NCBI GenBank assembly: GCA_036937835.1
Contig: CM072863.1
Span: forward strand, 25,504,501 to 25,568,500
Direction of reading: 5' to 3'
Origin: Pampus argenteus
Taxonomy: Eukaryota; Chordata; Actinopteri; Scombriformes; Stromateidae
Length of the DNA: 64,000 bases
The translations under genes and the position numbers were made by a program. The notes beneath the pieces were generated by a model. It was not told the DNA's origin. It worked only from the letters and a program-made list of their open reading frames with translations, and ran no database searches. Below are positions 35,601 to 48,493 of the stretch, one piece after another. Numbering within the stretch: position 1 is the first letter of the stretch; each line of letters starts with the position of its first letter.

Positions 35601-37821
35601 CTAATGATTAGGACCAAAAAACTCACTTCTGAGAGCTTCCTGCAGCTTTTACTGTAACATTTGTAAAAATAGCTTTCTCTCAGGCCAAAACTGACAACTA
35701 CAGTTTTTCTAAAACAAGGAGCAATATTTTCAATCAAAACCATGTTTGCCATCAACAAGTAACTGATTTCTAATGATTAGGACCAAAAAACTCACTTCTG
35801 AGAGCTTCCTGCAGCTTTTACTGTAACATTTGTAAAAATAGCTTTCTCTCAGCGAGAGAAGGCCAAAACTGACAACTACAATTTTCTTAAACAACGAGCA
35901 ATATTTTCAATCAAAACCATGTTTGCCATCAACAAGTAACTGATTTCTAATGATTAGGACCAAAAAACTCACTTCTGAGAGCTTCCTGCAGCTTTTACTG
36001 TAACATTTGTAAAAATAGCTTTCTCTCAGCGAGAGAAGGTCAAAGCTGACAACTACAGTTTTTCTTAAACAAGGAGCAATATTTTCAATCAAAACCATGT
36101 TTGCCATCAACAAGTAACTGATTTCTAATGATTATGACCAAAAAACTCACTTCTGAGAGCTTCCTGCAGCTTTTACTGTAACATTTGTAAAAATAGCTTT
36201 CTCTCAGGCCAAAACTGACAACTACAGTTTTTCTAAAACAAGGAGCAATATTTTCAATCAAAACCATGTTTGCCATCAACAAGTAACTGATTTCTAATGA
36301 TTAGGACCAAAAAACTCACTTCTGAGAGCTTCCTGCCGCTTTTACTGTAACATTTGTAAAAATAGCTTTCTCTCAGCGAGAGAAGGCCAAAACTGACAAC
36401 TACAATTTTCTTAAACAACGAGCAATATTTTCAATCAAAACCATGTTTGCCATCAACAAGTAACTGATTTCTAATGATTATGACCAAAAAACTCACTTCT
36501 GAGAGCTTCCTGCAGCTTTTACTGTAACATTTGTAAAAAATAGCTTTCTCTCCGGCCAAAACTGACAACTACAGTTTTTCTTAAACAAGGAGCAATATTT
36601 TCCATCAAAACCATGTTTGCCATCAACAAGTAACTGATTTCTAATGATTATGACCAAAAAACTCACTTCTGAGAGCTTCCTGCAGCTTTTACTGTAACAT
36701 TTGTAAAAATAGCTTTCTCTCAGGCCAAACCTGACAACTACAGTTTTTCTAAAACAAGGAGCAATATTTTCAATCAAAACCATGTTTGCCATCAACAAGT
36801 AACTGATTTCTAATGATTAGGACCAAAAAACTCACTTCTGAGAGCTTCCTGCAGCTTTTACTGTAACATTTGTAAAAATAGCTTTCTCTCAGGCCAAAAC
36901 TGACAACTACAGTTTTTCTAAAACAAGGAGCAATATTTTCAATCAAAACCATGTTTGCCATCAACAAGTAACTGATTTCTAATGATTAGGACCAAAAAAC
37001 TCACTTCTGAGAGCTTCCTGCAGCTTTTACTGTAACATTTGTAAAAATAGCTTTCTCTCAGGCCAAAACTGACAACTACAGTTTTTCTAAAACAAGGAGC
37101 AATATTTTCAATCAAAACCATGTTTGCCATCAACAAGTAACTGATTTCTAATGATTAGGACCAAAAAACTCACTTCTGAGAGCTTCCTGCAGCTTTTACT
37201 GTAACATTTGTAAAAATAGCTTTCTCTCAGCGAGAGAAGGCCAAAACTGACAACTACAATTTTCTTAAACAACGAGCAATATTTTCAATCAAAACCATGT
37301 TTGCCATCAACAAGTAACTGATTTCTAATGATTATGACCAAAAAACTCACTTCTGAGAGCTTCCTGCAGCTTTTACTGTAACATTTGTAAAAAATAGCTT
37401 TCTCTCCGGCCAAAACTGACAACTACAGTTTTTCTTAAACAAGGAGCAATATTTTCCATCAAAACCATGTTTGCCATCAACAAGTAACTGATTTCTAATG
37501 ATTATGACCAAAAAACTCACTTCTGAGAGCTTCCTGCAGCTTTTATTGTAACATTTGTAAAAATAGCTTTCTCTCAGGCCAAACCTGACAACTACAGTTT
37601 TTCTAAAACAAGGAGCAATATTTTCAATCAAAACCATGTTTGCCATCAACAAGTAACTGATTTCTAATGATTAGGACCAAAAAACTCACTTCTGAGAGCT
37701 TCCTGCAGCTTTTACTGTAACATTTGTAAAAATAGCTTTCTCTCAGGCCAAAACTGACAACTACAGTTTTTCTAAAACAAGGAGCAATATTTTCAATCAA
37801 AACCATGTTTGCCATCAACAA
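34707..37821. repeat. Nested tandem blocks with 1378- and 854-bp periods
   Basis: Monomer series starting at 34707, 35115, 35392 and 35561 recur at +1378 bp (36085, 36493, 36770, 36939). The series at 36493 and 36770 recurs again at +854 bp (37347, 37624). The 854-bp version is the 1378-bp version with three monomers fewer. Confidence 0.7.
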
Positions 37822-38200
37822 GTAACTGATTTCTAATGATTAGGACCAAAAAACTCACTTCTGAGAGCTTCCTGCAGCTTTTACTGTAACATTTGTAAAA
37901 ATAGCTTTCTCTCAGCGAGAGAAGGCCAAAACTGACAACTACAATTTTCTTAAACAACGAGCAATATTTTCAATCAAAACCATGTTTGCCATCAACAAGT
38001 AACTGATTTCTAATGATTATGACCAAAAAACTCACTTCTGAGAGCTTCCTGCAGCTTTTACTGTAACATTTGTAAAAATAGCTTTCTCTCAGGCCAAACC
38101 TGACAACTACAGTTTTTCTAAAACAAGGAGCAATATTTTCAATCAAAACCATGTTTGCCATCAACAAGTAACTGATTTCTAATGATTAGGACCAAAAAAC

Positions 38201-41200
38201 TCACTTCTGAGAGCTTCCTGCAGCTTTTACTGTAACATTTGTAAAAAATAGCTTTCTCTCCGGCCAAAACTGACAACTACAGTTTTTCTTAAACAAGGAG
38301 CAATATTTTCCATCAAAACCATGTTTGCCATCAACAAGTAACTGATTTCTAATGATTAGGACCAAAAAACTCACTTCTGAGAGCTTCCTGCAGCTTTTAC
38401 TGTAACATTTGTAAAAATAGCTTTCTCTCAGGCCAAAACTGACAACTACAGTTTTTTTTAAACAAGGAGCAATATTTTCAATCAAAACCATGTTTGTCAT
38501 CAACAAGTAACTGATTTCTAATGATTAGGACCAAAAAACTCACTTCTTAGAGCTTCCTGCAGCTTTTACTGTAACATTTGTAAAAATAGCTTTCTCTCCG
38601 GCCAAAACTGACAACTACAGTTTTTCTTAAACAAGGAGCAATATTTTCCATCAAAACCATGTTTGCCATCAACAAGTAACTGATTTCTAATGATTAGGAC
38701 CAAAAAACTCACTTCTGAGAGCTTCCTGCAGCTTTTACTGTAACATTTGTAAAAATAGCTTTGTCTCAGTCCAAAACTGACAACTACAGTTTTTCTTAAA
38801 CAACGAGCAATATTTTCAATCAAAACCATGTTTGCCATCAACAAGTAACTGATTTCTAATGATTAGGACCAAAAAACTCACTTCTGAGAGCTAACTGCAG
38901 CTTTTACTGTAACATTTGTAAAAATAGCTTTCTCTCAGGCCAAAACTGACAACTACAGTTTTTCTTAAACAACGAGCAATATTTTCAATCAAAACCATGT
39001 TTGCCATCAACAAGTAACTGATTTCTAATGATTAGGACCAAAAAACTCACTTCTGAGAGCTTCCTGCAGCTTTTACTGTAACATTTGTAAAAATAGCTTT
39101 CTCTCAGGCCAAAACTGACAACTACAGTTTTTCTAAAACAAGGAGCAATATTTTCAATCAAAACCATGTTTGCCATCAACAAGTAACTGATTTCTAATGA
39201 TTAGGACCAAAAAACTCACTTCTGAGAGCTTCCTGCAGCTTTTACTGTAACATTTGTAAAAATAGCTTTCTCTCAGGCCAAACCTGACAACTACAGTTTT
39301 TCTAAAACAAGGAGCAATATTTTCAATCAAAACCATGTTTGCCATCAACAAGTAACTGATTTCTAATGATTAGGACCAAAAAACTCACTTCTGAGAGCTT
39401 CCTGCAGCTTTTACTGTAACATTTGTAAAAAATAGCTTTCTCTCCGGCCAAAACTGACAACTACAGTTTTTCTTAAACAAGGAGCAATATTTTCCATCAA
39501 AACCATGTTTGCCATCAACAAGTAACTGATTTCTAATGATTAGGACCAAAAAACTCACTTCTGAGAGCTTCCTGCAGCTTTTACTGTAACATTTGTAAAA
39601 ATAGCTTTCTCTCAGGCCAAAACTGACAACTACAGTTTTTTTTAAACAAGGAGCAATATTTTCAATCAAAACCATGTTTGTCATCAACAAGTAACTGATT
39701 TCTAATGATTAGGACCAAAAAACTCACTTCTTAGAGCTTCCTGCAGCTTTTACTGTAACATTTGTAAAAATAGCTTTCTCTCCGGCCAAAACTGACAACT
39801 ACAGTTTTTCTTAAACAAGGAGCAATATTTTCCATCAAAACCATGTTTGCCATTAACAAGTAACTGATTTCTAATGATTAGGACCAAAAAACTCACTTCT
39901 GAGAGCTTCCTGCAGCTTTTACTGTAACATTTGTAAAAATAGCTTTGTCTCAGGCCAAAACTGACAACTACAGTTTTTCTTAAACAACGAGCAATATTTT
40001 CAATCAAAACCATGTTTGCCATCAACAAGTAACTGATTTCTAATGATTAGGACCAAAAAACTCACTTCTGAGAGCTAACTGCAGCTTTTACTGTAACATT
40101 TGTAAAAATAGCTTTCTCTCAGGCCAAAACTGACAACTACAGTTTTTCTTAAACAACGAGCAATATTTTCAATCAAAACCATGTTTGCCATCAACAAGTA
40201 ACTGATTTCTAATGATTAGGACCAAAAAACTCACTTCTGAGAGCTTCCTGCAGCTTTTACTGTAACATTTGTAAAAATAGCTTTCTCTCAGGCCAAAACT
40301 GACAACTACAGTTTTTCTAAAACAAGGAGCAATATTTTCAATCAAAACCATGTTTGCCATCAACAAGTAACTGATTTCTAATGATTAGGACCAAAAAACT
40401 CACTTCTGAGAGCTTCCTGCAGCTTTTACTGTAACATTTGTAAAAATAGCTTTCTCTCAGCGAGAGAAGGCCAAAACTGACAACTACAATTTTCTTAAAC
40501 AACGAGCAATATTTTCAATCAAAACCATGTTTGCCATCAACAAGTAACTGATTTCTAATGATTATGACCAAAAAACTCACTTCTGAGAGCTTCCTGCAGC
40601 TTTTACTGTAACATTTGTAAAAAATAGCTTTCTCTCCGGCCAAAACTGACAACTACAGTTTTTCTTAAACAAGGAGCAATATTTTCCATCAAAACCATGT
40701 TTGCCATCAACAAGTAACTGATTTCTAATGATTATGACCAAAAAACTCACTTCTGAGAGCTTCCTGCAGCTTTTACTGTAACATTTGTAAAAATAGCTTT
40801 CTCTCAGGCCAAACCTGACAACTACAGTTTTTCTAAAACAAGGAGCAATATTTTCAATCAAAACCATGTTTGCCATCAACAAGTAACTGATTTCTAATGA
40901 TTAGGACCAAAAAACTCACTTCTGAGAGCTTCCTGCAGCTTTTACTGTAACATTTGTAAAAAATAGCTTTCTCTCCGGCCAAAACTGACAACTACAGTTT
41001 TTCTTAAACAAGGAGCAATATTTTCCATCAAAACCATGTTTGCCATCAACAAGTAACTGATTTCTAATGATTAGGACCAAAAAACTCACTTCTGAGAGCT
41101 TCCTGCAGCTTTTACTGTAACATTTGTAAAAATAGCTTTCTCTCAGGCCAAAACTGACAACTACAGTTTTTTTTAAACAAGGAGCAATATTTTCAATCAA

Positions 41201-41700
41201 AACCATGTTTGTCATCAACAAGTAACTGATTTCTAATGATTAGGACCAAAAAACTCACTTCTTAGAGCTTCCTGCAGCTTTTACTGTAACATTTGTAAAA
41301 ATAGCTTTCTCTCCGGCCAAAACTGACAACTACAGTTTTTCTTAAACAAGGAGCAATATTTTCCATCAAAACCATGTTTGCCATCAACAAGTAACTGATT
41401 TCTAATGATTAGGACCAAAAAACTCACTTCTGAGAGCTTCCTGCAGCTTTTACTGTAACATTTGTAAAAATAGCTTTGTCTCAGGCCAAAACTGACAACT
41501 ACAGTTTTTCTTAAACAACGAGCAATATTTTCAATCAAAACCATGTTTGCCATCAACAAGTAACTGATTTCTAATGATTAGGACCAAAAAACTCACTTCT
41601 GAGAGCTAACTGCAGCTTTTACTGTAACATTTGTAAAAATAGCTTTCTCTCAGGCCAAAACTGACAACTACAGTTTTTCTTAAACAACGAGCAATATTTT
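38201..41700. repeat. Nested tandem blocks with 1184- and 1531-bp periods
   Basis: Series at 38201, 38566, 38985 recur at +1184 bp (39385, 39750, 40169). Series at 39385 and 39750 recur at +1531 bp (40916, 41281). Markers are TTTTTTTTAAAC with GTTTGTCATCAAC, CTTCTTAGAGC, and GAGCTAACTGCAG. A further copy of the series is at 59895-61552. Confidence 0.7.
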
Positions 41701-42902
41701 CAATCAAAACCATGTTTGCCATCAACAAGTAACTGATTTCTAATGATTAGGACCAAAAAACTCACTTCTGAGAGCTTCCTGCAGCTTTTACTGTAACATT
41801 TGTAAAGATAGCTTTCTCTCAGGCCAAAACTGACAACTACAGTTTTTCTTAAACAAGGAGCAATATTTTCAATCAAAACCATGTTTGCCATCAACAAGTA
41901 ACTGATTTCTAATGATTAGGACCAAAAAACTCACTTCTGAGAGCTTCCTGCAGCTTTTACTGTAACATTTGTAAAAATAGCTTTCTCTCAGCGAGAGAAG
42001 GTCAAAGCTGACAACTACAGTTTTTCTTAAACAAGGAGCAATATTTTCAATCAAAACCATGTTTGCCATCAACAAGTAACTGATTTCTAATGATTAGGAC
42101 CAAAAAACTCACTTCTGAGAGCTTCCTGCAGCTTTTACTGTAACATTTGTAAAAATAGCTTTGTCTCAGGCCAAAACTGACAACTACCGTTTTTTTTAAA
42201 CAAGGAGCAATATTTTCCATCAAAACCATGTTTGATGTTTATACAAGTAACTGATTTCTAATGATTAGGACCAAAAAACTCACTTCTGAGAGCTTCCTGC
42301 AGCTTTTACTGTAACATTTGTAAAGATAGCTTTCTCTCAGGCCAAAACTGACAACTACAGTTTTTCTTAAACAAGGAGCAATATTTTCAATCAAAACCAT
42401 GTTTGCCATCAACAAGTAACTGATTTCTAATGATTAGGACCAAAAAACTCACTTCTGAGAGCTTCCTGCAGCTTTTACTGTAACATTTGTAAAAATATCT
42501 TTCTCTCAGGCCAAAACTGACAACTACAGTTTTTCTTAAACAAGGAGCAATATTTTCAATCAAAACCATGTTTGCCATCAACAAGTAACTGATTTCTAAT
42601 GATTAGGACCAAAAAACTCACTTCTGAGAGCTTCCTGCAGCTTTTACTGTAACATTTGTAAAAATAGCTTTCTCTCTGGCCAAAACTGACAACTACAGTT
42701 TTTCTTAAACAAGGAGCAATATTTTCCATCAAAACCATGTTTTCCATCAACAAGTAACTGATTTCTAATGATTAGGACCAAAAAACTCACTTCTGAGAGC
42801 TTCCTGCAGCTTTTACTGTAACATTTGTAAAAATAGCTTTCTCTCAGCGAGAGAAGGTCAAAGCTGACAACTACAGTTTTTCTTAAACAAGGAGCAATAT
42901 TT

Positions 42903-44272
42903 TCAATCAAAACCATGTTTGCCATCAACAAGTAACTGATTTCTAATGATTATGACCAAAAAACTCACTTCTGAGAGCTTCCTGCAGCTTTTACTGTAAC
43001 ATTTGTAAAAATAGCTTTCTCTCAGGCCAAAACTGACAACTACAGTTTTTCTAAAACAAGGAGCAATATTTTCAATCAAAAGCATGTTTGCCATCAACAA
43101 GTAACTGATTTCTAATGATTAGGACCAAAAAACTCACTTCTGAGAGCTTCCTGCAGCTTTTACTGTAACATTTGTAAAAATAGCTTTCTCTCAGCGAGAG
43201 AAGGCCAAAACTGACAACTACAATTTTCTTAAACAACGAGCAATATTTTCAATCAAAACCATGTTTGCCATCAACAAGTAACTGATTTCTAATGATTATG
43301 ACCAAAAAACTCACTTCTGAGAGCTTCCTGCAGCTTTTACTGTAACATTTGTAAAAAATAGCTTTCTCTCCGGCCAAAACTGACAACTACAGTTTTTCTT
43401 AAACAAGGAGCAATATTTTCCATCAAAACCATGTTTGCCATCAACAAGTAACTGATTTCTAATGATTATGACCAAAAAACTCACTTCTGAGAGCTTTCTG
43501 CAGCTTTTACTGTAACATTTGTAAAAATAGCTTTCTCTCAGGCCAAACCTGACAACTACAGTTTTTCTAAAACAAGGAGCAATATTTTCAATCAAAACCA
43601 TGTTTGCCATCAACAAGTAACTGATTTCTAATGATTAGGACCAAAAAACTCACTTCTGAGAGCTTCCTGCAGCTTTTACTGTAACATTTGTAAAAATAGC
43701 TTTCTCTCAGGCCAAAACTGACAACTACAGTTTTTCTAAAACAAGGAGCAATATTTTCAATCAAAAGCATGTTTGCCATCAACAAGTAACTGATTTCTAA
43801 TGATTAGGACCAAAAAACTCACTTCTGAGAGCTTCCTGCAGCTTTTACTGTAACATTTGTAAAAATAGCTTTCTCTCAGCGAGAGAAGGCCAAAACTGAC
43901 AACTACAATTTTCTTAAACAACGAGCAATATTTTCAATCAAAACCATGTTTGCCATCAACAAGTAACTGATTTCTAATGATTATGACCAAAAAACTCACT
44001 TCTGAGAGCTTCCTGCAGCTTTTACTGTAACATTTGTAAAAAATAGCTTTCTCTCCGGCCAAAACTGACAACTACAGTTTTTCTTAAACAAGGAGCAATA
44101 TTTTCCATCAAAACCATGTTTGCCATCAACAAGTAACTGATTTCTAATGATTATGACCAAAAAACTCACTTCTGAGAGCTTTCTGCAGCTTTTACTGTAA
44201 CATTTGTAAAAATAGCTTTCTCTCAGGCCAAACCTGACAACTACAGTTTTTCTAAAACAAGGAGCAATATTT
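42903..44272. repeat. Tandem duplication, 685-bp period
   Basis: Two copies (42903-43587 and 43588-44272) share the private change AAAAGCATGTTTG (for AAAACCATG) and GAGCTTTCTGCAG, so this four-monomer duplication is recent. Confidence 0.7.
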
Positions 44273-45765
44273 TCAATCAAAACCATGTTTGCCATCAACA
44301 AGTAACTGATTTCTAATGATTAGGACCAAAAAACTCACTTCTGAGAGCTTCCTGCAGCTTTTACTGTAACATTTGTAAAAATAGCTTTCTCTGAGGCCAA
44401 AACTGACAACTACAGTTTTCTTAAACAAGGAGCAATATTTTCAATCAAAACCATGTTTGCCATCAACAAGTAACTGATTTCTAATGATTAGCACCAAAAA
44501 ACTCACTTCTGAGAGCTTCCTGCAGCTTTTACTGTAACATTTGTAAAAATAGCTTTCTCTCCGGCCAAAACTGACAACTACAGTTTTTCTTAAACAAGGA
44601 GCAATATCTTCCTTCAAAACCATGTTTGCCATCAACAAGTAACTGATTTCTAATGATTAGGACCAAAAAACTCACTTCTGAGAGCTTCCTGCAGCTTTTA
44701 CTGTAACATTTGTAAAAATAGCTTTCTCTCAGGCCAAAACTGACAACTACAGTTTTTCTTAAACAAGGAGCAATATTTTCAATCAAAACCATGTTTGCCA
44801 TCAACAAGTAACTGATTTCTAATGATTAGGACCAAAAAACTCACTTCTGAGAGCTTCCTGCAGCTTTTACTGTAACATTTGTAAAAATAGCTTTCTCTCA
44901 GGCCAAACCTGACAACTACAGTTTTTCTAAAACAAGGAGCAATATTTTCAATCAAAACCATGTTTGCCATCAACAAGTAACTGATTTCTAATGATTAGGA
45001 CCAAAAAACTCACTTCTGAGAGCTTCCTGCAGCTTTTACTGTAACATTTGTAAAAAATAGCTTTCTCTCCGGCCAAAACTGACAACTACAGTTTTTCTTA
45101 AACAAGGAGCAATATTTTCCATCAAAACCATGTTTGCCATCAACAAGTAACTGATTTCTAATGATTAGGACCAAAAAACTCACTTCTGAGAGCTTCCTGC
45201 AGCTTTTACTGTAACATTTGTAAAAAATAGCTTTCTCTCAGGCCAAAACTGACAACTACAGTTTTTTTTAAACAAGGAGCAATATTTTCAATCAAAACCA
45301 TGTTTGTCATCAACAAGTAACTGATTTCTAATGATTAGGACCAAAAAACTCACTTCTTAGAGCTTCCTGCAGCTTTTACTGTAACATTTGTAAAAATAGC
45401 TTTCTCTCCAGCCAAAACTGACAACTACAGTTTTTTTTAAACAAGGAGCAATTTTTTCCATCAAAACCATGTTTGATGTTGATACAAGTAACTGATTTCT
45501 AATGATTAGGACCAAAAAACTCACTTCTGAGAGCTTCCTGCAGCTTTTACTGTAACATTTGTAAAAAAAAGCTTTCTCTCAGGCCAAAACTGACAACTAC
45601 AGTTTTTTTTAAACAAGGAGCAATATTTTCAATCAAAACCATGTTTGTCATCAACAAGTAACTGATTTCTAATGATTAGGACCAAAAAACTCACTTCTTA
45701 GAGCTTCCTGCAGCTTTTACTGTAACATTTGTAAAAATAGCTTTCTCTCAGGCCAAAACTGACAA

Positions 45766-48493
45766 CTACAGTTTTCTTAAACAACGAGCAATATTTTCAA
45801 TCAAAACCATGTTTGATGTTGATACAAGTAACTGATTTCTAATGATTGGGACCAAAAAACTCACTTCTGAGAGCTTCCTGCAGCTTTTACTGTAACATTT
45901 GTAAAGATAGCTTTCTCTCAGGCCAAAACTGACAACTACAGTTTTTCTTAAACAAGGAGCAATATTTTCAATCAAAACCATGTTTGCCATCAACAAGTAA
46001 CTGATTTCTAATGATTAGGACCAAAAAACTCACTTCTGAGAGCTTCCTGCAGCTTTTACTGTAACATTTGTAAAAATAGCTTTCTCTCAGGCCAAAACTG
46101 ACAACTACAGTTTTTCTTAAACAAGGAGCAATATTTTCCATCAAAACCATGTTTGATGTTGATACAAGTAACTGATTTCTAATGATTGGGACCAAAAAAC
46201 TCACTTCTGAGAGCTTCCTGCAGCTTTTACTGTAACATTTGTAAAGATAGCTTTCTCTCAGGCCAAAACTGACAACTACAGTTTTTCTTAAACAAGGAGC
46301 AATATTTTCAATCAAAACCATGTTTGCCATCAACAAGTAACTGATTTCTAATGATTAGGACCAAAAAACTCACTTCTGAGAGCTTCCTGCAGCTTTTACT
46401 GTAACATTTGTAAAAATATCTTTCTCTCCGGCCAAAACTGACAACTACAGTTTTTCTTAAACAAGGAGCAATATTTTCCATCAAAACCATGTTTTCCATC
46501 AACAAGTAACTGATTTCTAATGATTAGGACCAAAAAACTCACTTCTGAGAGCTTCCTGCAGCTTTTACTGTAACATTTGTAAAAAAAAGCTTTCTCTCAG
46601 GCCAAAACTGACAACTACAGTTTTTTTTAAACAAGGAGCAATATTTTCAATCAAAACCATGTTTGTCATCAACAAGTAACTGATTTCTAATGATTAGGAC
46701 CAAAAAACTCACTTCTTAGAGCTTCCTGCAGCTTTTACTGTAACATTTGTAAAAATAGCTTTCTCTCAGGCCAAAACTGACAACTACAGTTTTCTTAAAC
46801 AACGAGCAATATTTTCAATCAAAACCATGTTTGATGTTGATACAAGTAACTGATTTCTAATGATTGGGACCAAAAAACTCACTTCTGAGAGCTTCCTGCA
46901 GCTTTTACTGTAACATTTGTAAAGATAGCTTTCTCTCAGGCCAAAACTGACAACTACAGTTTTTCTTAAACAAGGAGCAATATTTTCAATCAAAACCATG
47001 TTTGCCATCAACAAGTAACTGATTTCTAATGATTAGGACCAAAAAACTCACTTCTGAGAGCTTCCTGCAGCTTTTACTGTAACATTTGTAAAAATAGCTT
47101 TCTCTCAGGCCAAAACTGACAACTACAGTTTTTCTTAAACAAGGAGCAATATTTTCAATCAAAACCATGTTTGCCATCAACAACTAACTGATTTCTAATG
47201 ATTAGGACTAAAAAACTCACTTCTGAGAGCTTCCTGCAGCTTTTACTGTAACATTTGTAAAAATTGCTTTCTCTCCGGCCAAAACTGACAACTACAGTTT
47301 TTCTTAAGCAAGGAGCAATATTTTCCATCAAAACCATGTTTTCCATCAACAAGTAACTGATTTCTAATGATTAGGACCAAAAAACTCACTTCTGAGAGCT
47401 TCCTGCAGCTTTTACTGTAACATTTGTAAAAATAGCTTTCTCTCAGCGAAAGAAGGCCAAAACTGACAACTACAATTTTTCTTAAACAAGGAGCAATATT
47501 TTCAATCAAAACCATGTTTGTCATCAACAAGTAACTGATTTCTAATGATTAGGACCAAAAAACTCACTTCTTAGAGCTTCCTGCAGCTTTTACTGTAACA
47601 TTTGTAAAAATAGCTTTCTCTCAGGCCAAAACTGACAACTACAGTTTTCTTAAACAACGAGCAATATTTTCAATCAAAACCATGTTTGATGTTGATACAA
47701 GTAACTGATTTCTAATGATTGGGACCAAAAAACTCACTTCTGAGAGCTTCCTGCAGCTTTTACTGTAACATTTGTAAAGATAGCTTTCTCTCAGGCCAAA
47801 ACTGACAACTACAGTTTTTCTTAAACAAGGAGCAATATTTTCAATCAAAACCATGTTTGCCATCAACAAGTAACTGATTTCTAATGATTAGGACCAAAAA
47901 ACTCACTTCTGAGAGCTTCCTGCAGCTTTTACTGTAACATTTGTAAAAATAGCTTTCTCTCAGGCCAAAACTGACAACTACAGTTTTTCTTAAACAAGGA
48001 GCAATATTTTCAATCAAAACCATGTTTGCCATCAACAACTAACTGATTTCTAATGATTAGGACTAAAAAACTCACTTCTGAGAGCTTCCTGCAGCTTTTA
48101 CTGTAACATTTGTAAAAATTGCTTTCTCTCCGGCCAAAACTGACAACTACAGTTTTTCTTAAGCAAGGAGCAATATTTTCCATCAAAACCATGTTTTCCA
48201 TCAACAAGTAACTGATTTCTAATGATTAGGACCAAAAAACTCACTTCTGAGAGCTTCCTGCAGCTTTTACTGTAACATTTGTAAAAATAGCTTTCTCTCA
48301 GCGAGAGAAGGCCAAAACTGACAACTACAATTTTTCTTAAACAAGGAGCAATATTTTCAATCAAAACCATGTTTGCCATCAACAAGTAACTGATTTCTAA
48401 TGATTATGACCAAAAAACTCACTTCTGAGAGCTTCCTGCAGCTTTTACTGTAACCTTTGTAAAAATAGCTTTCTCTCAGGCCAAAACTGACAA
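45766..48493. repeat. Tandem blocks with 1018- and 855-bp periods
   Basis: The series starting at 45766 and 45968 recurs at 46784 and 46986 (+1018) and at 47639 and 47841 (+855). Each begins with CTACAGTTTTCTTAAACAACG and a GTTTGATGTTGATAC monomer with GATTGGGACC. One copy of the following monomer has CAGCGAAAGAAGG near 47445 where the next has CAGCGAGAGAAGG. Confidence 0.7.
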